Positions 15,201 through 24,388 are shown, counted from the first letter of the stretch. The stretch: DNA of 39,057 nt from Bacteroidaceae bacterium (GCA_900771425.1 CAAGNV010000084.1:1-39057), one strand, 5' to 3'. Notes: generated from the letters alone by a model not told the origin. Program-made: numbers and translations.

Positions 15201-18035
15201 ATATTTAATAGGAATGTCGTACATGTCTTTGCCGAGATTGATGCGTTCGCTCCTGATTACCTTATCGTTCGAGAACAGGTAGTAGAACATGTAGGCGTCG
15301 TCGTGTGCAGGAGCCACGTATACGTGTGCGTCCTTGCCTGGTGCGAATGTCGGATCAGGGCAGATTATCCTTGGCGTGCTGAAGTGTGTGTCGCCCTTCT
15401 GAACCTTAGTTCCGGGCTTCACGGCTTTCGATGTGTCGTACAGGGTGATGCGTTGTGTGGCCGCGATCTTGTTCTGCCGCTTGTCGTAGGCTGTTGCACG
15501 TACTACGTACGAACCCGGTGCGAGTGCCGGCACCTTCATAGGCTGGTTTGCCGTGAAGTGTCCTGTGTAGACAGCCTCGCCTATGTAACTCTGTCCCGAC
15601 AGGTAGTACGGCCTGGTGTTTGTGTTGTAGCATATCTCGATGGTGCCTTCGGCAGCCACCTTATGGTGTGTCACGTCGTATGCCTCGATGGTCATCTCTG
15701 GCTTTGTACTCAGGTCTATATCAGTGCTGCCGGTCTTTATATGGAGCATGAATGCCAGGTCGGAAATCCTTGTGTTGAACTCCTCCGACTGGGTTTCGCC
15801 CGCCAGGTCGGTGATGTCCACCATCACCCTGTATGCCATGGTGCTCATGTATTCGCGCCTTGTGTCGTCGGAGTATTGGTCGTCGGCATGCTCGGCTGCC
15901 CAGTCGTGTCGCATCTGGCCGTCGAGCAGCATCGGTATGGTCACGCGTCCGTCGTCGTCGGTGGTGAGTTCTCCGCTCTCGCACTCCTTCCAGTTGCCGC
16001 TGGTAAACCATAAGGTGGAGTTGGCGCGCTCTATCCTGTACTTCACGGTTGCGCCCTGTACGGCCGTTCCGCTGTAGGTCTTTGCCTCGACCACTACAGG
16101 CAGCGTGTCGCCGAATGCATATCCCCGGTCGTCGCCACGTGCGGCTGCAGCCGTAGAGTCGGCGTACATGTCGATGCGGAATGTAGGCCGTTTGTACTCC
16201 TCGACCTTGAAGTACCGGTCGGCTCCGCCTGCCGCAATTCGATAGTCGCCCGGCATACGGTCGGCAGGGATGTCAAACTCTGTGTCGAACGATCCTGCGT
16301 CGCCTGTGCGTACCTCCTTCTTTGTCACCAGCTGGTAGTTGGCATCGTAGAGACTTATCTCCTCGGAGTGGTTCGGGCGTACCCTTGTCTCGTCGCCCTC
16401 GCGGTCATATACTATTCCGTAGACGTGTACTTTCTGTCCCGGACGGTATATGCTGCGGTCGGTCAGCAGGGTGGTCACGGTTGCCTGCGCTTCCGTCTCG
16501 CCCCAAAAGCGTGATGATGCCATAACCTGGGAGGTTATGTCGTCGTCGCTCCGCTGGGCCTTCACGAATCTGTAGCTGGTTATGTCAATGACGGCCTCGC
16601 CACTGGCGTCGGTAGGCATCGTCACGGGGTTTTTCCCGGTGCGGTCGGCCAGTGTCAGGGTGGCGTCGGTCACGGGGTGTCCGGTCGAGTTGTCCACTAC
16701 CGCAGTCATAGTCTGCTTCTTGTCGAGTTCGAATGCTATGAGCATCATCGATGTCACCAGCAGTTCGGCATTGTCGCTCACTCCGTCGCCTTCGGCCGAT
16801 ACTACGTAATGGCCGGCAGGCAGGGTTATCTCCTGGCTCACGGTGTCGCGTGTGATGAGCCGCTGTGCCCTGCGCTGTGAGTTCACCATGTCCTGCGCTA
16901 CCGGCAGGGTGAAGTGTGCCACCGTCTGTCCAGTGGTCTTCAGGTTGTTGTTGCGGTCCTTGCCGTCGTATTTGCGTACCGTGAGGTCGATCTGCGTCAT
17001 GTTGCACGTCTCGAACTCCACCCTGAACGGTCTGCCGGCCAAGATGCCGTCGCCGTCGAAACTGCTGGTCATGGTCGGCGTCATTATCTGTGTCTCTACG
17101 TTTCTGAACGAGTTGGTCAGTTTGTGGTCGGGATACTGCACGATGGCCCATCGTGCAAATGCCAGCCGCTCGTCGTCGCCCAGTTCGGAGAAGGAGAGGT
17201 ATTCTTGTGCAACGTCGGCCCCTGCCTCTGTGTTCTTCACTTCCTCGAGCAGGGCCTTCAGACTGTCGGCATACTGCTGCCGGCTCATGTGATGGTCCTC
17301 GTCGTGTCTCATCCACCTGCTGCCCAGTTGGGATAACTTCATGAGGGCATATCCGTTGAGGTTGCCCCTCTCCTTGTATATATTGGCACACCTGCCGCCC
17401 ATCTCTGCTGTTTCCGACGGGCTCCAGTAGCTGGCGAAGGTGAACAGCACGTGCAGCAAGTCGTTGTCGTACAGGCGGCTGTCCTCGCCCGCGCTCATCA
17501 GCGGCAGGTATTTGTCGGCACGTGTGTCGGCCAGCATATGCATGTCGGCCATCGCTGCCTCCAGATGCTCTGCCCCCAGTCGGGCATATCGCTCCTTCGT
17601 ATCCTCGTCGTAGTCGTTGATGGCTGAGTGCTGCATGACCCGGTAGGCCGACCACATTACGGCATGGTACACGGCTGAGTCCGCCCTGCTGATGCCCTTG
17701 AGCGGGAGGATAGGGATGCCGGCCTTGCTTCGTGATGAATCGTATGAGTTTTCTGAAGTCTGTCCTTCCACTATCTGGGCAAACACCTCAGGATCTATGT
17801 CGCTTTTCTTCTCCACGATGGTCTTCCACGACTTGAGCATCTGAACGTAATTGTGCTCACGCTCTGCCTTGTCGAATATCTTTTCGGCTTCGCTGATGAC
17901 TTGCTTTGGCAGGTCGTCGTTATCGTATTTTTCAACTGATTTCCACATCTGCTCGTATGTCTGAGCATTTGCACTGTAAATTCCAAACATGAGGAATAAG
18001 GATAAGATGGTTAATACTTTTAGGTTCTTTTCCAT
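12282..18035 (-). CDS. Large alpha-2-macroglobulin family protein (MG domains, no thioester motif)
   Basis: Secreted or envelope protein of 1917 residues from the chosen start, with a signal peptide MEKNLKVLTILSLF...NAQ (about 1-24). The frame is open to 18125, but the extra 30 residues lack a signal and precede the promoter box at 18056-18063, so the ATG at 18035 is used. Family features: a long N-terminal helical region; an MG2-type strand motif with YRPGQ near residue 530; an alpha-2-macroglobulin core with HIAFTLPESLTEWKF near 1180; and a helical toroid containing GSWGWFDD near 1485. The thioester motif (CxEQ) expected near 1380 is absent. Bacterial members are thought to protect the envelope from proteases; non-thioester forms are known in Bacteroidota. 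No pbpC-like partner is adjacent. Confidence 0.88.
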   Translation of the reverse strand: MEKNLKVLTILSLFLMFGIYSANAQTYEQMWKSVEKYDNDDLPKQVISEAEKIFDKAEREHNYVQMLKSWKTIVEKKSDIDPEVFAQIVEGQTSENSYDSSRSKAGIPILPLKGISRADSAVYHAVMWSAYRVMQHSAINDYDEDTKERYARLGAEHLEAAMADMHMLADTRADKYLPLMSAGEDSRLYDNDLLHVLFTFASYWSPSETAEMGGRCANIYKERGNLNGYALMKLSQLGSRWMRHDEDHHMSRQQYADSLKALLEEVKNTEAGADVAQEYLSFSELGDDERLAFARWAIVQYPDHKLTNSFRNVETQIMTPTMTSSFDGDGILAGRPFRVEFETCNMTQIDLTVRKYDGKDRNNNLKTTGQTVAHFTLPVAQDMVNSQRRAQRLITRDTVSQEITLPAGHYVVSAEGDGVSDNAELLVTSMMLIAFELDKKQTMTAVVDNSTGHPVTDATLTLADRTGKNPVTMPTDASGEAVIDITSYRFVKAQRSDDDITSQVMASSRFWGETEAQATVTTLLTDRSIYRPGQKVHVYGIVYDREGDETRVRPNHSEEISLYDANYQLVTKKEVRTGDAGSFDTEFDIPADRMPGDYRIAAGGADRYFKVEEYKRPTFRIDMYADSTAAAARGDDRGYAFGDTLPVVVEAKTYSGTAVQGATVKYRIERANSTLWFTSGNWKECESGELTTDDDGRVTIPMLLDGQMRHDWAAEHADDQYSDDTRREYMSTMAYRVMVDITDLAGETQSEEFNTRISDLAFMLHIKTGSTDIDLSTKPEMTIEAYDVTHHKVAAEGTIEICYNTNTRPYYLSGQSYIGEAVYTGHFTANQPMKVPALAPGSYVVRATAYDKRQNKIAATQRITLYDTSKAVKPGTKVQKGDTHFSTPRIICPDPTFAPGKDAHVYVAPAHDDAYMFYYLFSNDKVIRSERINLGKDMYDIPIKYNKEYGDGVKVQMSYVKDGTLYNLNTDIRLQEPDKQLELAWHTFRNRLQPGQQEEWILTVKDKNGKAVSGAELLATMYDSSLDAINPHDIFFRIYFDRRIRTRSINHSYYQGISLNGYGKLHLLTTHRRQFNTLTEYFHERFRRMAMMSKSMTIGAAAPANYGILMSEDIEEDMLMTEEAAVAGPASGSTELHEIVLVPNEATEQPKPVIRSNFAETAFFMPHLTTDSEGNAHIAFTLPESLTEWKFMGLAHTDDMDYGSITEKIVAQKQFMVQPNMPRFVREGDHVSIVTRIINQSDKAQDGMAVIRIINPETDELVFSDTKPFTLETGKTASVGFEFDAPDQYPMLVCEITGVGSDYSDGERNYLPVLTSKRHLTETQPFYILPAEGADAKDNTITVDLTSLFNHNSSTATQKRLSFEYTARPEWTVIEALEGISLPKDDNAISYAASLYANTVATRIANTVPGLKEAVAKGIERDNAKTSEISDDRELKDILLKESPWVLEAMGEADQRAAIIDLFNEHLMAGRLEKAKSKLISMQKGNGSWGWFDDMSGSYYVTLTVADNLARLGADNPMKAQLNRALNYLDAEELETYNYRKKHRLSMNPSNSTLQYMELYTMMPDRKPGKDVSKMIETYLSEVEKNVKDLTIYGRANASNILRYFGHTKSADKFMQSVIEYSTTKPGMGRYFATDNAYYSWLDYKIPTQIAAMKAIRDKHPELLPDMQLWLLRQKQTQTWDNPINTVEVIDFLNSNTAAISHPSLAVSPKVTFAGCQTEEYPVDTTKFLAEQLGYVKQVISPEVYADGLTTMEVKAQPQGLISWGAVYAQCLDGLDRVQASSSGELKVSRRIIEVDGNGNTRDKQEFHVSDKVTMRVSISADRDMDFVQVRCQHPACFEPTDQHSGFMWMGSRGGYMARHDASTDIFFDRFTKGTTTFDITFTVTRTGIYQSGIATAQCAYAPEFSAHSAGSKVEVK

Positions 18036-18055
18036 AAGAGTAGCAAATTTGGTGC

Positions 18056-18063
18056 CAAAGGTA
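18056..18063 (-). promoter_or_regulatory. Probable -7 promoter box for the macroglobulin gene
   Basis: TACCTTTG on the minus strand, 20 bp before the ATG at 18035. Its position inside the longer open frame supports the shorter start. Confidence 0.65.
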
Positions 18064-18144
18064 ATGATTTTATTTGACACAATATGGCCTTTTTCGTAAT
18101 TATTAACATAATTTGTAGGATACATTCAGTTAAACGCCGAAAAA

Positions 18145-18176
18145 TTTGTGTGATTGCAGAAATATGCCTACATTTG
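18145..18176 (+). promoter_or_regulatory. Bacteroidota-type promoter for rfbB and probably the rha genes
   Basis: TTTG (18145-18148) is followed after 20 bp by TACATTTG (18169-18176). This is the best match in the window to the TTTG / TAnnTTTG consensus and lies 21 bp before the rfbB ATG. Confidence 0.8.
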
Positions 18177-18197
18177 TGCCATAAATAATATAGGTGT

Positions 18198-19334
18198 ATG
18201 AAACGAACAATAATGATAACAGGAGGCGCAGGCTTCATCGGAAGTCATGTGGTACGCCTCTTCGTTAACAAATATCCAGACTATCAAATAATCAATCTCG
18301 ACAAGCTTACGTATGCGGGTAATCTTGCCAACCTGAAGGATGTCGAGGACAAACCAAACTATCGATTCGTACGTGCCGATATCTGCGATTTCGACACTGT
18401 TTACCGGTTGATGGTTGATAACAATATCGACGGCATAATCCACCTTGCTGCCGAAAGTCATGTTGATCGTAGCATTAAGGACCCGTTCACTTTTGCCCGT
18501 ACGAACGTGATGGGCACGCTGTCACTGCTTCAGGCAGCAAAACTCTATTGGGAGAGCCTGCCCGAAGGTTACGCAGGCAAGCGCTTCTACCACATATCGA
18601 CCGACGAGGTATATGGTGCCCTTGAGATGACTGACCCTGACGGTGTCGAACCTCCGTTCACTACGACTGCATCATCGGGTACGCACCACCTGGCTTATGG
18701 CACTGAGTTCTTTACCGAAGACCTGAAATACCAACCTCATTCGCCTTATTCAGCCAGCAAGGCAAGCAGTGACCACTTTGTCCGTGCATTCCACGATACG
18801 TACGGCATGCCGACCATCGTCACCAACTGCTCGAACAACTACGGTCCTTATCAATTCCCCGAGAAACTCATACCGCTGTTCATAAACAACATACGCAACC
18901 GCCGTCCGTTGCCGGTATATGGCAAGGGTGAAAACGTGCGCGACTGGCTTTACGTGGTTGACCACGCACGTGCCATCGACGTTATATTCCACGACGGCAA
19001 GATTGCCGAGACCTACAACATCGGAGGCTTCAACGAGTGGAAGAACATCGACATCATCAAGGTAATCATCAATACCGTAGATCGTCTGCTCGGCCGTAAG
19101 GAAGGTGAAGACCTCGACCTCATCACATACGTTACCGACCGTGCCGGCCATGACCTCCGTTATGCCATCGACTCGTCGAAACTGCAACGTGAACTCGGAT
19201 GGGAACCGTCGCTGCAGTTTGAAGAGGGTATCGAGAAAACCGTTCGCTGGTATCTCGATAACCAAGAATGGATGGACAACATAACCAGCGGTGACTACGA
19301 GAAATACTACGAAGAGATGTATGCTCACCGCTGA
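18198..19334 (+). CDS. rfbB: dTDP-glucose 4,6-dehydratase
   Basis: Converts dTDP-D-glucose to dTDP-4-keto-6-deoxyglucose, the second step of dTDP-L-rhamnose synthesis; cytoplasmic NAD-dependent short-chain dehydrogenase. The 378 residues show the NAD loop GGAGFIGS (9-16), the NLDKLTYAGN segment (33-42), HLAAESHVDRS (82-92), STDEVYG with Asp136-Glu137, the catalytic Tyr184-x3-Lys188 and NCSNNYGPYQFPEKLIP. It is slightly longer than many homologs because of an insert at about 144-180. The other dTDP-rhamnose genes (rfbA, rfbC, rfbD) are not in the window; instead the rhamnose breakdown genes begin 54 bp downstream. Confidence 0.95.
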   Translation: MKRTIMITGGAGFIGSHVVRLFVNKYPDYQIINLDKLTYAGNLANLKDVEDKPNYRFVRADICDFDTVYRLMVDNNIDGIIHLAAESHVDRSIKDPFTFARTNVMGTLSLLQAAKLYWESLPEGYAGKRFYHISTDEVYGALEMTDPDGVEPPFTTTASSGTHHLAYGTEFFTEDLKYQPHSPYSASKASSDHFVRAFHDTYGMPTIVTNCSNNYGPYQFPEKLIPLFINNIRNRRPLPVYGKGENVRDWLYVVDHARAIDVIFHDGKIAETYNIGGFNEWKNIDIIKVIINTVDRLLGRKEGEDLDLITYVTDRAGHDLRYAIDSSKLQRELGWEPSLQFEEGIEKTVRWYLDNQEWMDNITSGDYEKYYEEMYAHR

Positions 19335-19388
19335 CCCCTCGTTACTGATCAGCCACACTGTACTTGTCAAATATCACTTTTAACTTAA

Positions 19389-20852
19389 ATGAATCAAACT
19401 AACTTTTTTGCAGTTGACCTCGGTGCCACCAGTGGACGTACCATTCTTGGCAGCATCACTGACGGTCGTTTATGCCAACGCGAACTTACCCGCTTTCCAA
19501 ACAATATCATTCAGGTTGGCGGGCATTACTTCTGGGACATCTATGCCCTTTACAACGAAATCATACGTGGACTCAAACTCTGTGCCGATGAAAACATTCC
19601 GATAACATCAATCGGCATCGATACCTGGGGCGTTGATTTCCTCTGCATCGGCAAGGACGGAATGCCGCTGCGCAATCCTTATTGCTATCGAGACCCATAT
19701 ACTGACGGTATGATGGACGAGTACTTCAAGCATGTTCCGAAGGATAAAGTCTATGAAAAGACTGGTATCCAGTTCATGAACTTCAACTCCGTCTTCCAAC
19801 TCTATGCACAGCACGTGAACGGCGACGAAGCACTGCGTAATGCCGACAAGATTCTCTTCGTTCCTGATGCACTGATTTACATGCTTACGGGTGAAGCCGT
19901 CTGCGAATACACTATTCTCTCTACAAGTCAACTCCTTGATCCCCGTAGCGGACGTATCGATTCCGAACTGCTCGCTCCGATGAACCTCAGCGAAAGCCAG
20001 TTTGGCCGTTATGTCCAACCTTCAGATGTAGTAGGCACGCTTGCTCCCGACGTACAGCGACAGACCGGACTGGGCCCCGTGCCGGTAGTGGCCGTAGCCG
20101 GTCATGACACGGGTTCGGCAGTAGCAGCCGTTCCTGCATCCGATCCCAATTACGCCTACCTCAGTTGTGGCACATGGTCGTTGCTTGGCATCGAAGTCAA
20201 GGATGCCATCATCAGCGACAGGAGTTATCAATACAACTTTACCAACGAAGGGGGAATCGAAGGAACGACACGCTTCCTGAAGAATATCTGTGGCATGTGG
20301 CTTCTCGAACGCTGCCGTAAGGAATGGACCGACGCTCCCGACAGCGTGAACCAAATCAACAAGGATGCGATGGAGGCAGAACCGTTCCGCTGTTTCATCA
20401 ATCCCGACAGCCCTTGCTTTGCCAATCCTCCGTCGATGGTCAGTGCGATACAGGACTACTGCCGCCGTACGGGTCAGCACGTACCTCAGGACTATAAGGA
20501 AATAGCCCGCTGCATATTCGAGAGCCTTGCCATGCGCTACCGCCAAGTCATTGGCTATTTGCAGGAGATGGCTCCGTTCACTATTCAGAAACTGCATGTC
20601 ATAGGTGGCGGTACATACAACAACTATCTGATGCAGATGACAGCCAACTCACTGGGTATGCCTGTCGTTACAGGTCCGGTCGAAGGTACTGCCATGGGGA
20701 ATATCATGCTTCAGGCAAAAGCCGCAGGTATAGTCGGCAATATGTTTGACATGCGTCGTATCATTGCCGACTCAATCGACATGAAGACATATATGCCACA
20801 GGAGAACTGGGACGAAGCCTATGCCGGCTACCTGAATGTGACAAAAGAATAA
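19389..20852 (+). CDS. rhaB: Rhamnulokinase
   Basis: Phosphorylates L-rhamnulose to L-rhamnulose 1-phosphate with ATP, the second step of L-rhamnose breakdown. FGGY-family kinase, 487 residues. The N-terminal phosphate loop is AVDLGATSGR (8-17), GIDTWGVDF lies at 76-84, and the catalytic base Asp240 is in AGHDTGSAV. The later LSCGTWSLLG and HVIGGGTYNNYLMQM segments are typical of rhamnulokinases. It starts 54 bp after rfbB, with no obvious promoter of its own in between, and is followed at 93 bp by rhaA. Confidence 0.95.
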   Translation: MNQTNFFAVDLGATSGRTILGSITDGRLCQRELTRFPNNIIQVGGHYFWDIYALYNEIIRGLKLCADENIPITSIGIDTWGVDFLCIGKDGMPLRNPYCYRDPYTDGMMDEYFKHVPKDKVYEKTGIQFMNFNSVFQLYAQHVNGDEALRNADKILFVPDALIYMLTGEAVCEYTILSTSQLLDPRSGRIDSELLAPMNLSESQFGRYVQPSDVVGTLAPDVQRQTGLGPVPVVAVAGHDTGSAVAAVPASDPNYAYLSCGTWSLLGIEVKDAIISDRSYQYNFTNEGGIEGTTRFLKNICGMWLLERCRKEWTDAPDSVNQINKDAMEAEPFRCFINPDSPCFANPPSMVSAIQDYCRRTGQHVPQDYKEIARCIFESLAMRYRQVIGYLQEMAPFTIQKLHVIGGGTYNNYLMQMTANSLGMPVVTGPVEGTAMGNIMLQAKAAGIVGNMFDMRRIIADSIDMKTYMPQENWDEAYAGYLNVTKE

Positions 20853-20945
20853 CAGGTACTTACCTTATAAGCCCTATAAGCCCCATAGACCTCACCTCTC
20901 AACCTGCAGACAATAAAAACAATCTTCAAAACAACTGACAATAAC

Positions 20946-22199
20946 ATGAAAGAATCATTGATTAATCAAGCTTATGAAGTAGCAAAGGAACGCTACGCAT
21001 CTATTGGTATCGATACAGAACAAGTGTTGCAACAATTACAGGATTTCCACCTCAGCATGCACTGCTGGCAGGCCGACGACGTGAAAGGCTTCGAAGTGCA
21101 GGGTGGGGCGCTCAGTGGCGGAATCCAATCCACCGGCGACTTCCCTGGTGCAGCACGTAACATCGATGAACTCCGTGCCGACATTCTCAAGGCAAAGTCG
21201 TTGATCCCGGGTACACACCGACTCAACCTTCACGAAATATACGGCGACTTCAAGGGTAAGGTCGTTGACCGCGACGAAGTGACAGTTGACTATTTCCAGA
21301 GTTGGATTGATTGGGGTAAAGAGAACAACACCAAGCTCGACTTCAACTCAACCAGTTTCTCTCACCCAAAGAGCGGAAACCTCAGTCTGGCCAATCCTGA
21401 CGAGGGCATACGTCAGTTCTGGGTTGAACACACCAAGCGTTGCCGTGAAATTGCCAACGCAATGGGTGAAGCACAGGGCGACCCATGTATCATGAATATA
21501 TGGGTTCATGATGGTTGCAAGGACATGAGTGTCAATCACTACCTCTATCGTAATCTCCTGAAGAAAAGCCTCGACGAGATTCTTGCAACGAAGCAGCCGA
21601 TGATGAAGGACTGCATCGAGGGTAAGGTGTTCGGCATCGGACTCGAGAGCTTCACTGTAGGCTCGCACGACTTCTATACAGCATACGCTGCAAAGAACAA
21701 CGTGATGCTCACCATCGATACCGGTCATTATCATCCGACGGAGAGCCCTGCCGACAAGGTCAGTGCCGTGCTGCAGTTCGTGCCTGAACTGATGCTGCAC
21801 GTAAGCCGTCCTGTACGCTGGGATTCTGACCACGTAACCATCATGGACGACGCGACACAGGAACTCTTCTCCGAGATTGTCCGTGCCGAAGCGCTCGACC
21901 GAGTTCATTATGGTCTTGACTTCTTCGATGGCTCAATCAACCGAATTGCAGCCTATGTCGTAGGTTCGCGTGCTGCCCAGAAGTGTATGCTCCGTGCGTT
22001 GCTCGAACCACGCGGCGTCATCGCCAAGTATGAACTTGCTGGTGAAGGCTATAAGGTGCTCGCACTTATGGAGGAACAGAAGGCAATGCCTTGGCAGGCT
22101 GTATATGATGAGTTCTGCCTGCGCAACGGTGTGCCTGTCGGTCATGAATTTATGGATGAGATAGATAACTATGTAGCAAACGTAACAAGCAAACGATGA
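20946..22199 (+). CDS. rhaA: L-rhamnose isomerase
   Basis: Interconverts L-rhamnose and L-rhamnulose; cytoplasmic, metal-dependent TIM-barrel enzyme. The 417-residue protein matches the family length. Recognisable parts: the N-terminal SMHCWQADDVKGFE (37-50); the FSHPKSGNLSLANPD stretch (138-152); GLESFTVGSHDFY (232-244) with Glu234; the metal-site run IDTGHYHPTE (257-266); and RWDSDHV (291-297) with Asp and His ligands. It ends 1 bp before the transporter start, indicating one transcript with it. Confidence 0.96.
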   Translation: MKESLINQAYEVAKERYASIGIDTEQVLQQLQDFHLSMHCWQADDVKGFEVQGGALSGGIQSTGDFPGAARNIDELRADILKAKSLIPGTHRLNLHEIYGDFKGKVVDRDEVTVDYFQSWIDWGKENNTKLDFNSTSFSHPKSGNLSLANPDEGIRQFWVEHTKRCREIANAMGEAQGDPCIMNIWVHDGCKDMSVNHYLYRNLLKKSLDEILATKQPMMKDCIEGKVFGIGLESFTVGSHDFYTAYAAKNNVMLTIDTGHYHPTESPADKVSAVLQFVPELMLHVSRPVRWDSDHVTIMDDATQELFSEIVRAEALDRVHYGLDFFDGSINRIAAYVVGSRAAQKCMLRALLEPRGVIAKYELAGEGYKVLALMEEQKAMPWQAVYDEFCLRNGVPVGHEFMDEIDNYVANVTSKR

Positions 22200-22200
22200 C

Positions 22201-23538
22201 ATGGCAGACAAAAGTTTGAAGAGCACCATTGCGGTGTCGCTTACCAATTATCTTGATGCTGGCGCAATCGTGGCAGGTGCCAGCGGACTGACGCTGTGGA
22301 AGGAATATCTCGGACTGAGCGAGATGCACCTCGGCTGGCTTAACTTCATCAGTGCCAACTGCCTCGGTGCAGCCATAGGTGCCATCATAGGCGGATTCCT
22401 TGCTGATAAGTTCGGCCGCAAGTTCATCTATACCTACAACTTGCTCGTGTATATGCTCGGAGTGCTGCTCGTGATGCTCTCGGTCAATTTCCCTATGCTG
22501 TTGCTCGGATTCCTTATCACGGGCATATCCGTAGGTATCGGAGTGCCTGCTTCGTGGACATATATTTCAGAGAGTTCAGAGGTCAGCAACCGTGGACGCA
22601 ACATCTGTATTTCGCAGATGTCGTGGGGATTCGGCCCTATGATCATACTTCTGCTGGGCATGTTGTTCGCGCCTGACGGCTACCTGTTCGACTGGGTTAA
22701 GTCGCTCAGCGGCTGTTTCCTCAGTGCTGATGCCGGCACTGCGGCGGTCAACGTGTTCAGTTCGCGCATCGTCTTCTTCTCGCTCCTTGTCGTTGCATTC
22801 GTCGCATGGAACCTTCAGCGTGGGCTTGAAGAGAGTGCCGAGTGGAAGGCAAGTAAGGAAAGTGCCAAGGCAATGGGTGAGGACACAGGACTGATTCATT
22901 CGTTCAAGGTGCTGTTCTCCAACAAGGTGGCAGTACGTACGGTCGTGTTCCTTGCATCCATTTATCTTACATGGAACCTCGTGGCATCAGTCATGGGATT
23001 CTTCTCACCACATATCTGTGAGACGGCAGGCGGCGTGAGCAACGAGCAGTCGAACTGGATGAACTGCATACAGTGGGCAACGGTTGTTGTCATCACATTC
23101 GGCCTGTCGAACTTCATCGATCGCATAAGCCATAAACTGATTTATGTGTTAGGACTGATTGCTGCACTGTGCACGTGGCTGTTAGTCGTGACGATAGGAG
23201 TGAACGGCCAGGCAACTCTGTGGGCATTTGTGATACTCTGGGGCGTGAACGGAGGAATGTCGGTACAGATATTCTATGCGCTGTGGGGATCAGAACTCTT
23301 CCCAGCCAAGTTCCGTGCCGGCGCCCAGGGCTTGATGTTCTTCATCGTACGCGGACTGTCAGCCGTATGGGGACTCGTCTTTACATATATATATGGTGAA
23401 AACGGTGAGGGCTTTACCCTTGCTGCATATTGTATGATAGCCTTGCTCCTCATCTCACTCGTCGTAGGAGTCATCGGTTGCCCGAACACCCGTGGCAAGT
23501 CGCTCGAACAAATCACGAAGGAGAGATACGGAGAGTAA
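22201..23538 (+). CDS. MFS sugar transporter, probable L-rhamnose permease
   Basis: Inner-membrane major facilitator, 445 residues, about 12 hydrophobic segments. The motif between helices 2 and 3 is GGFLADKFGRK (64-74), and the second-half sequence NGGMSVQIFYALWGSELFP resembles the sugar-porter branch. It sits between rhaA (1 bp upstream) and rhaD (28 bp downstream), so L-rhamnose is the most likely substrate. This is not the DMT-type RhaT symporter best known from other rha operons, so the assignment is by context. Confidence 0.8.
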   Translation: MADKSLKSTIAVSLTNYLDAGAIVAGASGLTLWKEYLGLSEMHLGWLNFISANCLGAAIGAIIGGFLADKFGRKFIYTYNLLVYMLGVLLVMLSVNFPMLLLGFLITGISVGIGVPASWTYISESSEVSNRGRNICISQMSWGFGPMIILLLGMLFAPDGYLFDWVKSLSGCFLSADAGTAAVNVFSSRIVFFSLLVVAFVAWNLQRGLEESAEWKASKESAKAMGEDTGLIHSFKVLFSNKVAVRTVVFLASIYLTWNLVASVMGFFSPHICETAGGVSNEQSNWMNCIQWATVVVITFGLSNFIDRISHKLIYVLGLIAALCTWLLVVTIGVNGQATLWAFVILWGVNGGMSVQIFYALWGSELFPAKFRAGAQGLMFFIVRGLSAVWGLVFTYIYGENGEGFTLAAYCMIALLLISLVVGVIGCPNTRGKSLEQITKERYGE

Positions 23539-23566
23539 ATACGTAACAAGAAACAGATAAACAACA

Positions 23567-24388
23567 ATGAAATCAATATTAGAAGGACGCGACGGACTGC
23601 GTGCCGTCATCGACCAGATAGCCGAAGTGACTGGCTACCTGTGGGAAAAAGGATGGGCAGAGCGTAACGGCGGTAACATAACGGTCAACATAACAGAGTT
23701 TGTAGATGACGAAATCAAGTCGTTGCCTGCAATTGCTCCGGTTATGCAGATAGGTAAGGAACTGCCAAACCTCAAAGGCACATATTTCTATGCAAAGGGA
23801 ACAGGCAAGCGTATGCGTGACCTCGCCCGCCGTCCGATGCAGAACGGCAGTATCATAAGGATTTGTGACGACTGCACCAGTTACGAAATCATTGCCGACG
23901 AGGCAGTACTGCCTACAAGCGAACTGCCTTCACACCTCGCCATGCAGGATTACCTCATAGGTACCGGCAGCAAGTACAAGGCAACACTGCACACTCACCC
24001 AATCGAACTCGTAGCAATGAGCCACAGCAAGAAATTCCTTGAGCCAGGCGTGATGACTCATACACTCTGGAGCATGATACCTGAAACTCTGGCATTTGCA
24101 CCCCTCGGCATAGGCATCGTGCCGTATGAACTGCCTGGCAGCATCCGACTGGCCGACGCCACGCTCGAACAGATAAAGAACTTCGACGTCGTGATGTGGG
24201 AGAAACATGGCGTTTGTGCCGTAGGTCAGGACATCATGGATGCCTTCGATCAGGTTGACGTGCTCAACAAGGCCGCTATAATATATATGCGTGCCAAGTC
24301 GATGGGCTTTGAGCCTGACGGAATGACCGACGAGGCAATGAAGGAAGTGCAGGACGTGTTCCATCTGCCGAAACAGCGTCCTTGCTGA
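23567..24388 (+). CDS. rhaD: Rhamnulose-1-phosphate aldolase
   Basis: Cleaves L-rhamnulose 1-phosphate to dihydroxyacetone phosphate and L-lactaldehyde. Class II zinc aldolase, 273 residues, close to the E. coli length. Zinc ligands are visible as His142 and His144 in LHTHPIEL and His214 in WEKHGVCAVG. Glu119 in TSELPSH is the probable general base. The glycine-rich NGGNITVNI (34-42) and YFYAKGTGKRMRD (73-85) bind the phosphate end. It is the last gene of the rha cluster. No lactaldehyde reductase or AraC-type regulator follows; the next 656 bp hold repeat element copy B. Confidence 0.95.
   Translation: MKSILEGRDGLRAVIDQIAEVTGYLWEKGWAERNGGNITVNITEFVDDEIKSLPAIAPVMQIGKELPNLKGTYFYAKGTGKRMRDLARRPMQNGSIIRICDDCTSYEIIADEAVLPTSELPSHLAMQDYLIGTGSKYKATLHTHPIELVAMSHSKKFLEPGVMTHTLWSMIPETLAFAPLGIGIVPYELPGSIRLADATLEQIKNFDVVMWEKHGVCAVGQDIMDAFDQVDVLNKAAIIYMRAKSMGFEPDGMTDEAMKEVQDVFHLPKQRPC

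Noticed and set aside
14883..16013. A 376-codon open frame on plus
   Set aside because: Also antisense to the macroglobulin gene and Cys/His/Val-rich without motifs.
18036..18125. Upstream 30-codon extension of the macroglobulin gene
   Set aside because: It would place the signal peptide inside the protein, and the promoter box lies within it.
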